Assembly (NCBI RefSeq): GCF_033843265.1
Contig: NZ_JAWXRD010000029.1
Coordinates: 1 to 64,000 of the forward strand
DNA from: Scandinavium lactucae
GTDB lineage: Bacteria; Pseudomonadota; Gammaproteobacteria; Enterobacterales; Enterobacteriaceae
Length of the DNA stretch: 64,000 nt
Direction of reading: 5' to 3'
In this document: one piece after another, positions 34,144 to 42,368 of the stretch
Layout: every line of letters starts with the position of its first letter
Numbering within the stretch: position 1 is the stretch's first letter
Translations under genes and position numbers: made by a program
The notes under the pieces: model-generated
What the model saw: only the letters and a program-made list of their open reading frames with translations
Told to the model about the DNA's origin: nothing
Databases searched by the model: none

Positions 34144-34295
34144 AACAACTCACCAACATTTAAGCTAATTGTTAACCTGGAGCGTATACGGGCCTAATGC
34201 GCCAGTGACGGCGCATTATAAAAAGGCAAGTATTCGATATGGGTGACGAGAATTAATCGGATATTTTTCAATACCGAAACTCATGATTGGTGCGC

Positions 34296-34323
34296 ATTAT
34301 AACGCCAGCTTAGGAATTGTCTT
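34296..34323 (-). promoter_or_regulatory. Candidate sigma-70 promoter of lafK
   Basis: On the minus strand, AAGACA (34323-34318), 16 bases, then a perfect TATAAT (34301-34296). A start near 34289 gives a leader of about 145 bases before lafK. A second TATAAT at 34220-34215, in the repeated GCGCATTATAA, lacks a good -35. Confidence 0.5.
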
Positions 34324-34428
34324 GCTTTTAATGGGTATTAAAATGTTAATCTTTAAATTTCATAGAGTTACAAAAGTTATTAATGAACATCAATCGCTCA
34401 AAATAACCAATTAATAATCCCACGCATC

Positions 34429-34457
34429 TTGATTATGACATTTAAACAGCGTCTAAT
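34429..34457 (+). promoter_or_regulatory. Candidate sigma-70 promoter of lfiM operon
   Basis: TTGATT, exactly 17 bases, TCTAAT on the plus strand. The predicted start near 34464 leaves a leader of about 160 bases before lfiM. It overlaps the start of the small open frame at 34435, so both cannot be used as drawn. Confidence 0.45.
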
Positions 34458-34569
34458 TCATATCCCTAATAAAGCCCGTCGAGCATGGGCGCTGGAACAT
34501 GTAAATCGTCTGACTTACCCGTTAAAGCGACACGATTTCACAGAACTTAAATATTTTTTCTGCCACTAA
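34435..34569 (+). CDS. Possible small protein, 44 residues
   Basis: An ATG-to-TAA frame whose product begins MTFKQRLIHIPNKARRAW and ends LKYFFCH: basic and aromatic, with no recognised family. Its base composition is closer to coding sequence than the AT-rich flanks. Against it: there is no Shine-Dalgarno site, and a promoter-like sequence overlaps its start. It lies just upstream of lfiM in the same direction. Confidence 0.22.
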   Translation: MTFKQRLIHIPNKARRAWALEHVNRLTYPLKRHDFTELKYFFCH

Positions 34570-34625
34570 GCAAAATCCTTACAGCGTTACCTTTTTGCTT
34601 TTGGCAATTTTTATGCGGAAGACCT

Positions 34626-35507
34626 ATGCAAGCAGCTTCTCAGCGAATCAGAATCTACCAACGTCAGGATCTCCCCGATATGGTAAAGCTCGATGTGAGC
34701 AAGCTTGGACGTCCCTGGCATAAACTGCCAAAGATGATGAACGATAGTTTCGATATCTTTGACGCGCGTTTAAGCATTTATTTTCTGAAAAAACTTCGCG
34801 TCAACGTTGAGTTGAAATCGATAACCTTTGCTATCGATCAGAACTATAAAAACACCCAACTGTTTTCGACGCCTTTGGGTTCAATTGCATTTAATATTGA
34901 ACGCACATTATTATTACAAATTCTTCACGACTATTACGGGCTGGAAAAAGAGAGCCGAAATAAATCTCTGGATATCCATCAGCCGGTAACAAAAACAGAA
35001 GACCGTTTAAAAAATAAAATTGGTCTGGATCTGACGCGGCTATTAATTGATAAAGAAACATTCGGCCAGGACCTGGAGATTAAAAGCGACAACACCACCG
35101 TGATTAACCAATGGTCATGGTGTATGACCTTCACGCTGGAAGGATACGAGCAGGGAAGTTTTACGCTGTTATTTGATAACGCCCATGTCGATCACATGCT
35201 GGCGACACTGCGCTCCCCGGAATCTGAACACGCCTCCAGTCGTCAGGCACCGCCCACCCAGGCGCAAATTGAGCGTCTGTTTTATGGCATGCCACTTAAA
35301 TTCAGCGGACACGTTGCCAGCCTGAATTTAACCGTGGCTCAGCTGGCGAAAATTAAACTGGGTGACATCATCCCGGTAAACATTAATGACAACGTTCCGG
35401 TATACATCGGAAAAGAACAGATTTTTGACGCCAAAATCGCAGAAGATCGCGGCAAGTTATTACTCTGTGAATTTAACGACAGAACCATTGAGAAGCATTA
35501 TGAGTGA
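34626..35507 (+). CDS. lfiM: Motor switch protein LfiM (FliM-like)
   Basis: C-ring component of 293 residues. It has the FliM/SPOA layout, with a middle domain (about 45-200) and a C-terminal SPOA domain (about 215-290, with LTVAQLAKIKLGDIIPVNIN). The N terminus (YQRQDLPDMVKLDVSKLGRP) does not show the EIDALL motif by which standard FliM binds phosphorylated CheY, consistent with a lateral motor that does not switch. GGAAGA lies before the ATG. It overlaps lfiN by 8 bases. Confidence 0.9.
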   Translation: MQAASQRIRIYQRQDLPDMVKLDVSKLGRPWHKLPKMMNDSFDIFDARLSIYFLKKLRVNVELKSITFAIDQNYKNTQLFSTPLGSIAFNIERTLLLQILHDYYGLEKESRNKSLDIHQPVTKTEDRLKNKIGLDLTRLLIDKETFGQDLEIKSDNTTVINQWSWCMTFTLEGYEQGSFTLLFDNAHVDHMLATLRSPESEHASSRQAPPTQAQIERLFYGMPLKFSGHVASLNLTVAQLAKIKLGDIIPVNINDNVPVYIGKEQIFDAKIAEDRGKLLLCEFNDRTIEKHYE

Positions 35508-35901
35508 TCTGCAACAAGACCTGAGCCAATCCCTGGATTTTGGTGACCTGAATCTCGCAGAGATGCCGCGAGAAGAGACCGTTGAGGGCAACATTCGCCT
35601 TGACCTCCAGGCTGAACCCGAATCCCCATCTGGCATTGACGAGCTGCGCAAAATGGCGCTGTTCAGCCGTATTCCAGTGACCCTGACGCTGGAAGTTGCC
35701 TCTGTCGACGTGACACTGGCCGATCTGATGACCGTCAGTCATGACTCAGTGATTGAGCTGGATAAAATGGCGGGTGAGCCGCTGGATATCAAGGTGAATG
35801 GCATTCTGTTTGGTAAAGCCGAAGCGGTGGTATTGAACGATAAGTACGGCCTGCGGATCCTGGAGTTCAACAGCAAAGAGCTGGGCGAGTTAACACGATG
35901 A
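35500..35901 (+). CDS. lfiN: Motor switch protein LfiN (FliN-like)
   Basis: Second C-ring component, 133 residues from the ATG at 35500 (the frame is open further upstream within lfiM, but similarity starts here). The SPOA domain is at about 55-130 with RIPVTLTLEVASVDVTLADL and the conserved VIELDKMAGEPLDIKVNG. It is followed directly by lfiP with a 4-base overlap: there is no fliO between them. Confidence 0.94.
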   Translation: MSDLQQDLSQSLDFGDLNLAEMPREETVEGNIRLDLQAEPESPSGIDELRKMALFSRIPVTLTLEVASVDVTLADLMTVSHDSVIELDKMAGEPLDIKVNGILFGKAEAVVLNDKYGLRILEFNSKELGELTR

Positions 35902-36650
35902 CACCGCGACTTCGCACTTTACTGCCCGTTTTTGTGCTGGGCGGTGTGCTCTTTTCACCCCAGTTGCTGGCCGCCAATGGCGATATAACGCTTTTTAGCT
36001 CTGCGGCCACCGACGGCGGTCAGGATTATAACGTCAAGATTGAAATTCTGATCCTGATGACCCTGCTGGGTCTGCTACCGGTGATGCTGATGATGATGAC
36101 CTGCTTTACGCGGTTCATTATCGTGCTGGCCATTCTGCGCCAGGCGCTGGGGCTACAACAAAGCCCGCCAAATAAAATTCTGACCGGAATTGCACTGGCG
36201 TTGACGTTACTGGTTATGCGTCCGGTATGGACCACGATTTACCAGGATGCGATCGTGCCGTTTCAGCGTGACGAAATCACCATGAAACAGGCATTCGGCA
36301 AAGCAGAAGTGCCACTGAAAAACTTTATGCTGACGCAAACGAGTAGTAAGGCGATGTCGCAGATGATGACGATCGCTGGCGTCACGGGCGATCCTCAGCA
36401 GCAGGATTTGACCGTCGTTACGCCTGCCTATCTGTTGAGCGAGCTGAAAACCGCCTTTCAGATTGGCTTCATGATTTACATTCCGTTCCTGGTTATCGAC
36501 CTGATCGTCGCCAGTATTTTGATGGCGATGGGGATGATGATGCTGTCACCGCTGATTGTCTCTCTGCCCTTCAAGCTGATGCTGTTTGTGTTGTGTGACG
36601 GCTGGACGCTGATTGTTGGCACGCTCACGTCAAGCGTCCAGGGAGTATAA
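35898..36650 (+). CDS. lfiP: Export gate protein LfiP (FliP-like)
   Basis: Core subunit of the flagellar type III export gate. A cleavable signal peptide (about 1-26, ending LLAA) is followed by four hydrophobic helices. Family signatures: MMMTCFTRFIIVLAILRQAL, QSPPNKILTGIALALTLLVM and the C-terminal MGMMMLSPLIVSLPFKLMLF. Length is 250 residues. Export gates need LfiQ and LfiR, encoded next. Confidence 0.96.
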   Translation: MTPRLRTLLPVFVLGGVLFSPQLLAANGDITLFSSAATDGGQDYNVKIEILILMTLLGLLPVMLMMMTCFTRFIIVLAILRQALGLQQSPPNKILTGIALALTLLVMRPVWTTIYQDAIVPFQRDEITMKQAFGKAEVPLKNFMLTQTSSKAMSQMMTIAGVTGDPQQQDLTVVTPAYLLSELKTAFQIGFMIYIPFLVIDLIVASILMAMGMMMLSPLIVSLPFKLMLFVLCDGWTLIVGTLTSSVQGV

Positions 36651-36652
36651 CG

Positions 36653-36925
36653 ATGGTCACGATGGATATTGCCGGCGATATTATGGCAACCGGCATCAAA
36701 CTGGTGCTGATTATCTCAGCCGTGGCTATCGTTCCAAGCCTTATCGTCGGCCTGTGCGTCAGTATTTTCCAGGCCACAACCCAAATTAACGAACAAACAC
36801 TGAGCTTCCTGCCGCGCCTTCTGGTCACGCTGGGGGTATTAATTATTGGCGGTAAATGGATGCTTACCCAGTTGGTGGACTTCACCGTCAATATTTTTCA
36901 GCAGGCAGCGGCACTGGTGGGCTAG
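36653..36925 (+). CDS. lfiQ: Export gate protein LfiQ (FliQ-like)
   Basis: Small two-helix gate subunit of 90 residues, with the conserved core LIVGLCVSIFQATTQINEQT and a second helix ending in the segment before VNIFQQAAALVG. Its ATG lies 2 bases after the lfiP stop. Confidence 0.95.
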   Translation: MVTMDIAGDIMATGIKLVLIISAVAIVPSLIVGLCVSIFQATTQINEQTLSFLPRLLVTLGVLIIGGKWMLTQLVDFTVNIFQQAAALVG

Positions 36926-36931
36926 CAGGCA

Positions 36932-37705
36932 ATGGGTATTGATATTCATGCGCTGATTAACCCTTTGCTGGCGTTAGTCCTTCCCTTTTTTCGCATCCTG
37001 TCTTTTCTGCACTTTTGTCCGGTGCTGGATAACCGCGCCTTCAGTCGACGGATCAAGACCGTGCTCGCCCTCGCGCTGGCCGTCATCATCACCCCCATGC
37101 TGCCGGAAAAGGTACTGCTTAACGACCTGATGTCGATGCGCACACTGCTGCTGATCGGCGAGCAATTGCTGTGGGGAATGCTGTTTGGTATGGCCATGCA
37201 GTTAGTGTTCGTGGCGCTACAAACCGCCGGACATATTCTGTCTATGAATATGGGGCTCGGGATGGCGATGATGAACGACCCGGTGAACGGCAGCTCAACC
37301 ACCGTCATTTCACAGATTATCTATACCTTTTGCGGGCTGCTGTTTTTCATTATGGAGGGTCATCTGCTGGTAGTGACCATTCTCTACAAAGGCTTTGTCT
37401 GGTGGCCTATCGGACAGGCTGTCAACAACCCCACCCTGCTGCTTATTGTTCAAAGTCTGGGCTGGATCATGTCGTCAGCCACGCTTATTGCCCTCCCCAC
37501 CACCTTTGTGATGCTGATCGTACAGGGCGGTTTCGGCCTGCTGAACCGCGTTTCACCTACGCTGAACCTGTTCTCACTGGGCTTCCCCATTAGCATGCTG
37601 TTCGGCCTGCTCTGTATTTCGATGATGATTACCAATATCCCCGACCACTATCTCAACCTGACCAATGAAATACTGGCCAGGCTCGAAGCCGTGAGGACAA
37701 ACTGA
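36932..37705 (+). CDS. lfiR: Export gate protein LfiR (FliR-like)
   Basis: Gate subunit with about six membrane helices, 257 residues. Recognisable by PFFRILSFLHFCPVLDNRAF at the N terminus and the FliR signatures GHILSMNMGLGMAMMNDP and LNLFSLGFPISMLFG. Its stop overlaps the start of lfhB by one base. Confidence 0.95.
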   Translation: MGIDIHALINPLLALVLPFFRILSFLHFCPVLDNRAFSRRIKTVLALALAVIITPMLPEKVLLNDLMSMRTLLLIGEQLLWGMLFGMAMQLVFVALQTAGHILSMNMGLGMAMMNDPVNGSSTTVISQIIYTFCGLLFFIMEGHLLVVTILYKGFVWWPIGQAVNNPTLLLIVQSLGWIMSSATLIALPTTFVMLIVQGGFGLLNRVSPTLNLFSLGFPISMLFGLLCISMMITNIPDHYLNLTNEILARLEAVRTN

Positions 37706-38838
37706 TGTCAGGCAGCGGAGATAAAAGCGAAAAACCCACCGCACAAAAGCTACGCAAAGCGCGTGAAAAAGGCGACCTGCCGCGTTCGAAAGACCTCACG
37801 ATGGCCGTGGGGCTGCTGGCCTCGTTCATGACGCTGAGTACGTTTTTCCCCTATTACAAACAGCTGGTCGAGGAATCATTTACCTCGGTCGGGATGATGG
37901 CCGGGCGACTCGACGACGACACGGCACTGAGCCAGTTTTTAATGCTTAACGTGTGGGTGCTTTTACGTTTTATCGCCACCCTGGTGCCGATTCCGGTGGC
38001 CTGCTTCGTGGCAAGCCTGGTGCCCGGCGGCTGGATTTTTACCGTTTCTAAGCTCAAACCCGACTTTAAAAAGCTCAGCCCGATTAGCGGTGTCAAACGT
38101 CTGGTTTCCAGTAGCCATTATGTCGAAGTCGGCAAGATGATGCTCAAATGCGGCATTATTCTCGCCGTGTTATACAACATGGTGCATAGCTCATTGAATC
38201 CTCTGCTCCATTTGCAGCGTCTGAACCTGAATCAGGCGATCCATCAGGGGTTCGGCATCCTGCACCATGTGCTGGTCTACTTTATTACCGTGATTGTTAT
38301 CTTCGCCCTGCTGGATGTTCCGCTCACCAAATTCATGTTCACCAAAAAGATGCGCATGACGAAACAAGAGGTGAAGGAGGAGTACAAAAACAACGACGGT
38401 AACCCACAGATTAAGGGGCGGATACGCCAGCTACAGCGACAGATGGCGATGGGCCAAATCAGCCGTACCGTGCCCGACGCCGACGTGATCATCACCAACC
38501 CGACTCACTATGCGGTGGCGCTGAAATACGATCCCAATAAAGCGGAAGCCCCCTATATCGTGGCGAAGGGCATGGACGACATTGCCCTGCATATCCGTGA
38601 CGTGGCCCGTCACCATCAGATTGAAATTGTTGAGTTTCCGCCCCTCGCGCGTGCGGTCTACCACACCACGCGCGTGAATCAGCAGATCCCCGCGCAGCTT
38701 TTCCGCGCTATTGCGCATGTGTTGACGTATGTCATGCAGCTTAAATCCTGGCGGACCGGCCAGCGCTTACAAAAACCCAGCCTGAACAGGCAGATAAACA
38801 TTCCAAAAGAGGTCTTAAAAGCCGATGGCGAACAGTAA
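37705..38838 (+). CDS. lfhB: Export switch protein LfhB (FlhB-like)
   Basis: Membrane protein that selects export substrates and switches from hook to filament proteins after contact with LafE. The N terminus has SEKPTAQKLRKAREKGDLPR, then four membrane helices (about 30-220), then the cytoplasmic domain with the self-cleavage motif NPTH in VIITNPTHYAVALKYD. Length is 377 residues. It overlaps lfhA by 14 bases. Confidence 0.96.
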   Translation: MSGSGDKSEKPTAQKLRKAREKGDLPRSKDLTMAVGLLASFMTLSTFFPYYKQLVEESFTSVGMMAGRLDDDTALSQFLMLNVWVLLRFIATLVPIPVACFVASLVPGGWIFTVSKLKPDFKKLSPISGVKRLVSSSHYVEVGKMMLKCGIILAVLYNMVHSSLNPLLHLQRLNLNQAIHQGFGILHHVLVYFITVIVIFALLDVPLTKFMFTKKMRMTKQEVKEEYKNNDGNPQIKGRIRQLQRQMAMGQISRTVPDADVIITNPTHYAVALKYDPNKAEAPYIVAKGMDDIALHIRDVARHHQIEIVEFPPLARAVYHTTRVNQQIPAQLFRAIAHVLTYVMQLKSWRTGQRLQKPSLNRQINIPKEVLKADGEQ

Positions 38839-40921
38839 GTTACAGCAGACGCTTGCCATAATCAGTAAAGCGCATCCAGGCGTTCCGATACTGCTTCTCA
38901 GCGTACTGGCAATGGTGATGCTGCCGTTGTCTCCGCTGATGCTGGATATTTTGTTTACCTTCAATATCGTGCTGGCGGTGGTGGTCCTGCTGGTTGCGGT
39001 CAATATGCAGCGTCCGCTGGAGTTTGCCGTCTTCCCGACGCTGCTGCTGATAACCACGCTGATGCGTCTCACCCTGAACGTGGCCTCCACCCGCGTGGTG
39101 CTGCTCCACGGCCATGAGGGAGAAGGCGCGGCCGGTAAGGTTATTGAGGCATTTGGTCAGGTCGTGATTGGCGGCGACTTTGTCGTCGGCTTCGTGGTCT
39201 TTATCATCCTGATGATCATCAACTTTGTGGTGGTCACCAAAGGGGCCGAACGTATTTCCGAAGTCTCCGCCCGTTTTACGCTGGATGCCCTGCCGGGTAA
39301 GCAAATGGCGATCGATGCGGATCTTAACGCTGGGCTGATTAACCAGAATCAGGCCAGAGATCGGCGTAAAGAGGTCGCCAAAGAGGCCGATTTCTACGGG
39401 GCGATGGACGGTGCCTCGAAGTTTGTCCGTGGTGATGCTATCGCGGGCATAATGGTGCTGATCATCAACGTTATTGGCGGGATCTGTATTGGTATCTTTA
39501 AATACAATCTCGATGCCGGCCATGCGTTCCAGCAGTACGTCCTGCTGACTATCGGTGATGGTCTGGCCGCGCAAATCCCTTCCCTGCTGCTGGCGACCGC
39601 GGCGGCGATTATCGTGACCCGCGTCAGCGATGGCGATGATGTAAGCGATGAGATTAAAACGCAGCTCCTGGCCAAACCGCAGGTGCTGTATACCGCCGCC
39701 TTCGTGATGTTTATCCTGGCGATTGTGCCCGGTATGCCGCATATCGCTTTCCTCTGCTTTAGCGCCCTGCTGCTGTTTGCCGCCTGGCGGCAAAGCAAGG
39801 TGGTGAAACCCGCTGAGGAAGAGTCGGATTACGACGCGATTAACGATGCGCTGACGACGGATGCCGCTCCGTCCATCAACTGGGAAAACATCCCGCTGGT
39901 CGAACCCATTGGGCTGAATCTGGGGTACAAACTGGTGACGCTTATCGATACGGCAAAAGGCAGCCCGCTCTCGCAGCGTATCCGCGGTGTTCGTCAGGTG
40001 GTTTCCGAACAATGCGGCGTGCTGCTGCCCGAAATCCGCGTTCGCGAAAATTTCCGCCTCAAGCCCGCCCAGTATGCGATCTACATCAACGGCATCCGAA
40101 CGGCGCTTGGCGAGGTCTATGCCGAGAAGCTGATGGCGATTCCGGGGGCTGAGCTTTACGGTGAAATCGATGGCGTGCTGGACACCGATCCCGCTTACGG
40201 CATGGCTATCGTCTGGATCGATCCTGAACAGAAAGCCAAAGCGCTGAATCTGGGCTATCAGGTGGTGGATTGCGCCAGCGTTGTCGCCACACATGTGAAC
40301 AAGACTGCCCGCGAACACCTGCCGGAACTGTTTAATTACGACGATATTACCCATCTGCACGCGCGGCTGGCGCTCCAGGCACCGAAGCTGGCGGAAGATC
40401 TGACCAACGCGCTCAATTTCAGTCTGTTGTTACGCATTTATCGTCAACTGCTGCTCGAGCAGGTGTCGCTCAAAGATATTGTCACCATCGCCTCAACCCT
40501 GCTGGAGAGTTCTGCGGTCACCAAAGATCCGATTCTGCTGACAGCCGATGTGCGATACGCGCTGCGGCGGGCGATTATTCATTCTATTAACGGGGATCGC
40601 CAGAAACTGGCGGCGTATACCATCGATAATGCGCTGGAGAATATTCTGTTGGGTGCGCTCAATCAGTCACAGCAGGCGGGCAAGGTGGCGCTGGACAGTT
40701 TTGCTGTTGATCCGAACATTCTGACGCAGTTGCAAAACACCATGCCGGTTATTCAGGAGCAGATGAAAGCGAAAGGGATGCCGCCGTTGCTGCTGGTCAC
40801 GCCCCAGCTACGGCCATTGATTTCACGCTATGGTCGCCTGTTTGCCAGCAACCTGCATGTGCTTTCTTATAACGAAGTGCCGGATGACTGTGATTTAACC
40901 ATCGTGGGAACCCTCGCCTGA
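38825..40921 (+). CDS. lfhA: Export gate protein LfhA (FlhA-like)
   Basis: Large export gate subunit, 698 residues. Eight or so membrane helices occupy about 15-320, with the family signature FRIPEP-like region seen as MRLTLNVASTRVVLLHGHEG and TLDALPGKQMAIDADLNAGL. The cytoplasmic ring domain (about 350-695) contains GVLLPEIRVRENFRLKPAQY. It is full length, in contrast to the fhiA fragment of K-12, and ends the lfiM-lfhA operon. Confidence 0.96.
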   Translation: MANSKLQQTLAIISKAHPGVPILLLSVLAMVMLPLSPLMLDILFTFNIVLAVVVLLVAVNMQRPLEFAVFPTLLLITTLMRLTLNVASTRVVLLHGHEGEGAAGKVIEAFGQVVIGGDFVVGFVVFIILMIINFVVVTKGAERISEVSARFTLDALPGKQMAIDADLNAGLINQNQARDRRKEVAKEADFYGAMDGASKFVRGDAIAGIMVLIINVIGGICIGIFKYNLDAGHAFQQYVLLTIGDGLAAQIPSLLLATAAAIIVTRVSDGDDVSDEIKTQLLAKPQVLYTAAFVMFILAIVPGMPHIAFLCFSALLLFAAWRQSKVVKPAEEESDYDAINDALTTDAAPSINWENIPLVEPIGLNLGYKLVTLIDTAKGSPLSQRIRGVRQVVSEQCGVLLPEIRVRENFRLKPAQYAIYINGIRTALGEVYAEKLMAIPGAELYGEIDGVLDTDPAYGMAIVWIDPEQKAKALNLGYQVVDCASVVATHVNKTAREHLPELFNYDDITHLHARLALQAPKLAEDLTNALNFSLLLRIYRQLLLEQVSLKDIVTIASTLLESSAVTKDPILLTADVRYALRRAIIHSINGDRQKLAAYTIDNALENILLGALNQSQQAGKVALDSFAVDPNILTQLQNTMPVIQEQMKAKGMPPLLLVTPQLRPLISRYGRLFASNLHVLSYNEVPDDCDLTIVGTLA

Positions 40922-40933
40922 GTGCAGAACAAC

Positions 40934-40964
40934 GCAGTAGCCTGCAAACAGGCTACTGCTGTTA
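40934..40964 (+). terminator. Intrinsic terminator after lfhA
   Basis: Perfect 11-base stem GCAGTAGCCTG / CAGGCTACTGC with a CAAA loop, followed by TGTTATTTAT. It lies between the convergent stops of lfhA and the LprI-domain gene and could serve both. Confidence 0.82.
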
Positions 40965-41963
40965 TTTATCCAGAAAACGGAGTTTCCAGGCAACAAGCGT
41001 TCGCGGCATCTTCCGCGGGTCGCTGCCGTCAGTACTGAAATAATGTAACTCCAGCCCCCCACCTTTCATCGGTGAGATCCGCCCCGCCCAGATTTCACCT
41101 TTTGGCGTATACATAATGATAGCCGTTCGGCTGTTCGCGGCACCCAGCACCCACATCGAAAGTACGCGGGCACCGATATTATCAATATCATTCTGGTAGA
41201 TGTAGACGTTCGCGCTGTTGACGAAGTTTTGGTAATCCTCACCCACCAGGCTGCGGAATTTGTCATCCATCACGCTGTCCGGGAAGATCCCCAGCGAAAG
41301 CAGCGTGGCCTTTGGTCGAGGGTCGGTCTCGGAAAGTTTATACGCGCCATCCAGGAATACCCCTGTCGGCATGGATAACCGACATCCCCAGTCAGCGTTA
41401 CTGTAAACCTGTAGGGAACCGTCATGTTTCGGGATCAGCATCAGCTTGCAGTTGCTGGTATCGACCACCTTTTCCACGACGAGCATGCCGTACATCCGGC
41501 GCGCCTCTGCGGTAAATTCATCTTTGTTCAGCCCTGCCCAGGCCCGAATATCCAGAGTGACACTCCACTGTGCATTACGGCTAAACTGGATAACCCCCCC
41601 GCTCATGTTAGGTGCCCGCATGTTCCACCACTTTCCTTCCCATTTAAAATCGCGGTTGGTATCGGATAGCGAACTGATGCCAGCGTAGTAGGCGCGCTCA
41701 ATGCAGGTGTCAGAGGTGCATTTCTCCAGCAGTTTTTCCCATTCGTAATATTTTTTATTAATGTCCTCAATACCTTCCTTCAAAATAGCTTGGTTGTATA
41801 CCACCGAAAGGGTGCCATCCAGCCAGTGCAAATTGTCATTATTGCAGATGGTATTTTCCAGAGGGGTAACAGCCCGTTGGCAATTCACCGCCATAGCGCT
41901 GCTGCTAAATAATAATGTGAGAAAAAGCAGGATATTGAAGAAGCGACGGCTCATTTTTTTCAT
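40962..41963 (-). CDS. Periplasmic protein with LprI-type N-terminal domain
   Basis: Predicted secreted protein of 333 residues. The signal peptide covers about 1-25 (RRFFNILLFLTLLFSSSAMA). Residues about 28-95 match the LprI-domain pattern (CQRAVTPLENTICNNDNLHW, then LDGTLSVVYNQAIL with paired cysteines), a family that includes a mycobacterial lysozyme inhibitor. The remaining 230 residues are unrecognised, with many Trp and Tyr residues and the segment WVLGAANSRTAIIMYTPKG. I start at the ATG at 41963, preceded by GGGA 6 bases upstream; longer frames give no normal signal peptide. It converges on lfhA. Function unknown. Confidence 0.65.
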   Translation of the reverse strand: MKKMSRRFFNILLFLTLLFSSSAMAVNCQRAVTPLENTICNNDNLHWLDGTLSVVYNQAILKEGIEDINKKYYEWEKLLEKCTSDTCIERAYYAGISSLSDTNRDFKWEGKWWNMRAPNMSGGVIQFSRNAQWSVTLDIRAWAGLNKDEFTAEARRMYGMLVVEKVVDTSNCKLMLIPKHDGSLQVYSNADWGCRLSMPTGVFLDGAYKLSETDPRPKATLLSLGIFPDSVMDDKFRSLVGEDYQNFVNSANVYIYQNDIDNIGARVLSMWVLGAANSRTAIIMYTPKGEIWAGRISPMKGGGLELHYFSTDGSDPRKMPRTLVAWKLRFLDK

Positions 41964-42368
41964 CTTTGATCCCAAAGGGCGTTTATTGTGGCCAATGCAA
42001 ACTTTCATTGCAATATAAACCATTCACCAAAACTATATGAAACAGTCATGCAAATAAACTGTTAAGTTGTGTATCGTTTTTGTCGAATTTTGGAGTCATT
42101 TTTTTAAATCCGGACGCTTGGTGAGTACGTTCTGAGACATGAATAATTAATCTTCACGCCGCAGAGGAAACGGAACTTCCTCCATCTGGACGTTCTGCTT
42201 CCTCTTATTTGAAATCGGGGTCGTTAATTCCTGAAGCCTTATTATTGCTGGTTTAATTACGCTTTATAGTGCAATTATTTTACGTCCCGGCGACGGTCGT
42301 TTGTTGCAGTTTAATGAGGCGCTGTAAGCCAGTGATTCGGGGGTCTTATGCCCCCGAATCATCAATGC
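41964..42368. other. Gap between LprI-domain gene and gss
   Basis: About 400 AT-rich bases without a protein gene. It contains the promoter region of the LprI-domain gene, an imperfect copy (42164-42186) of a sequence at the left end of the window (4-23), a small inverted repeat GAGGAA / TTCCTC inside that copy, and the hairpin after gss. Confidence 0.55.
42334..42360 (-). terminator. Hairpin after gss
   Basis: Perfect 10-base stem GATTCGGGGG / CCCCCGAATC with a seven-base loop, 9 bases beyond the gss stop. There is no T run on either side, so it may terminate poorly or mainly protect the 3' end. Confidence 0.5.

Larger units (their letters stand above)
34144..34625. other. 482-base divergent region between lafK and lfiM
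   Basis: This AT-rich gap separates the lafK-lfi operon from the lfiM-lfhA operon and probably holds the first-level promoters of the system. It contains a good minus-strand sigma-70 promoter for lafK (34296-34323), a plus-strand one for lfiM (34429-34457), two copies of GCGCATTATAA (34211 and 34293), and a small open frame at 34435-34569. AT-tracts around 34310-34430 could bind H-NS, but that is only a guess from composition. Confidence 0.6.

Noticed and set aside
34601..34617. Sigma-54-like TTGGCA...ATGC before lfiM
   Set aside because: The GG/GC spacing is right, but transcription would start on or after the lfiM ATG, leaving no leader or ribosome binding site, and the -12 element has a mismatch.
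38840..40360. 506-residue frame antisense to lfhA
   Set aside because: Gln/His/Arg-rich translation typical of an opposite-strand shadow; lfhA on the other strand is fully conserved.
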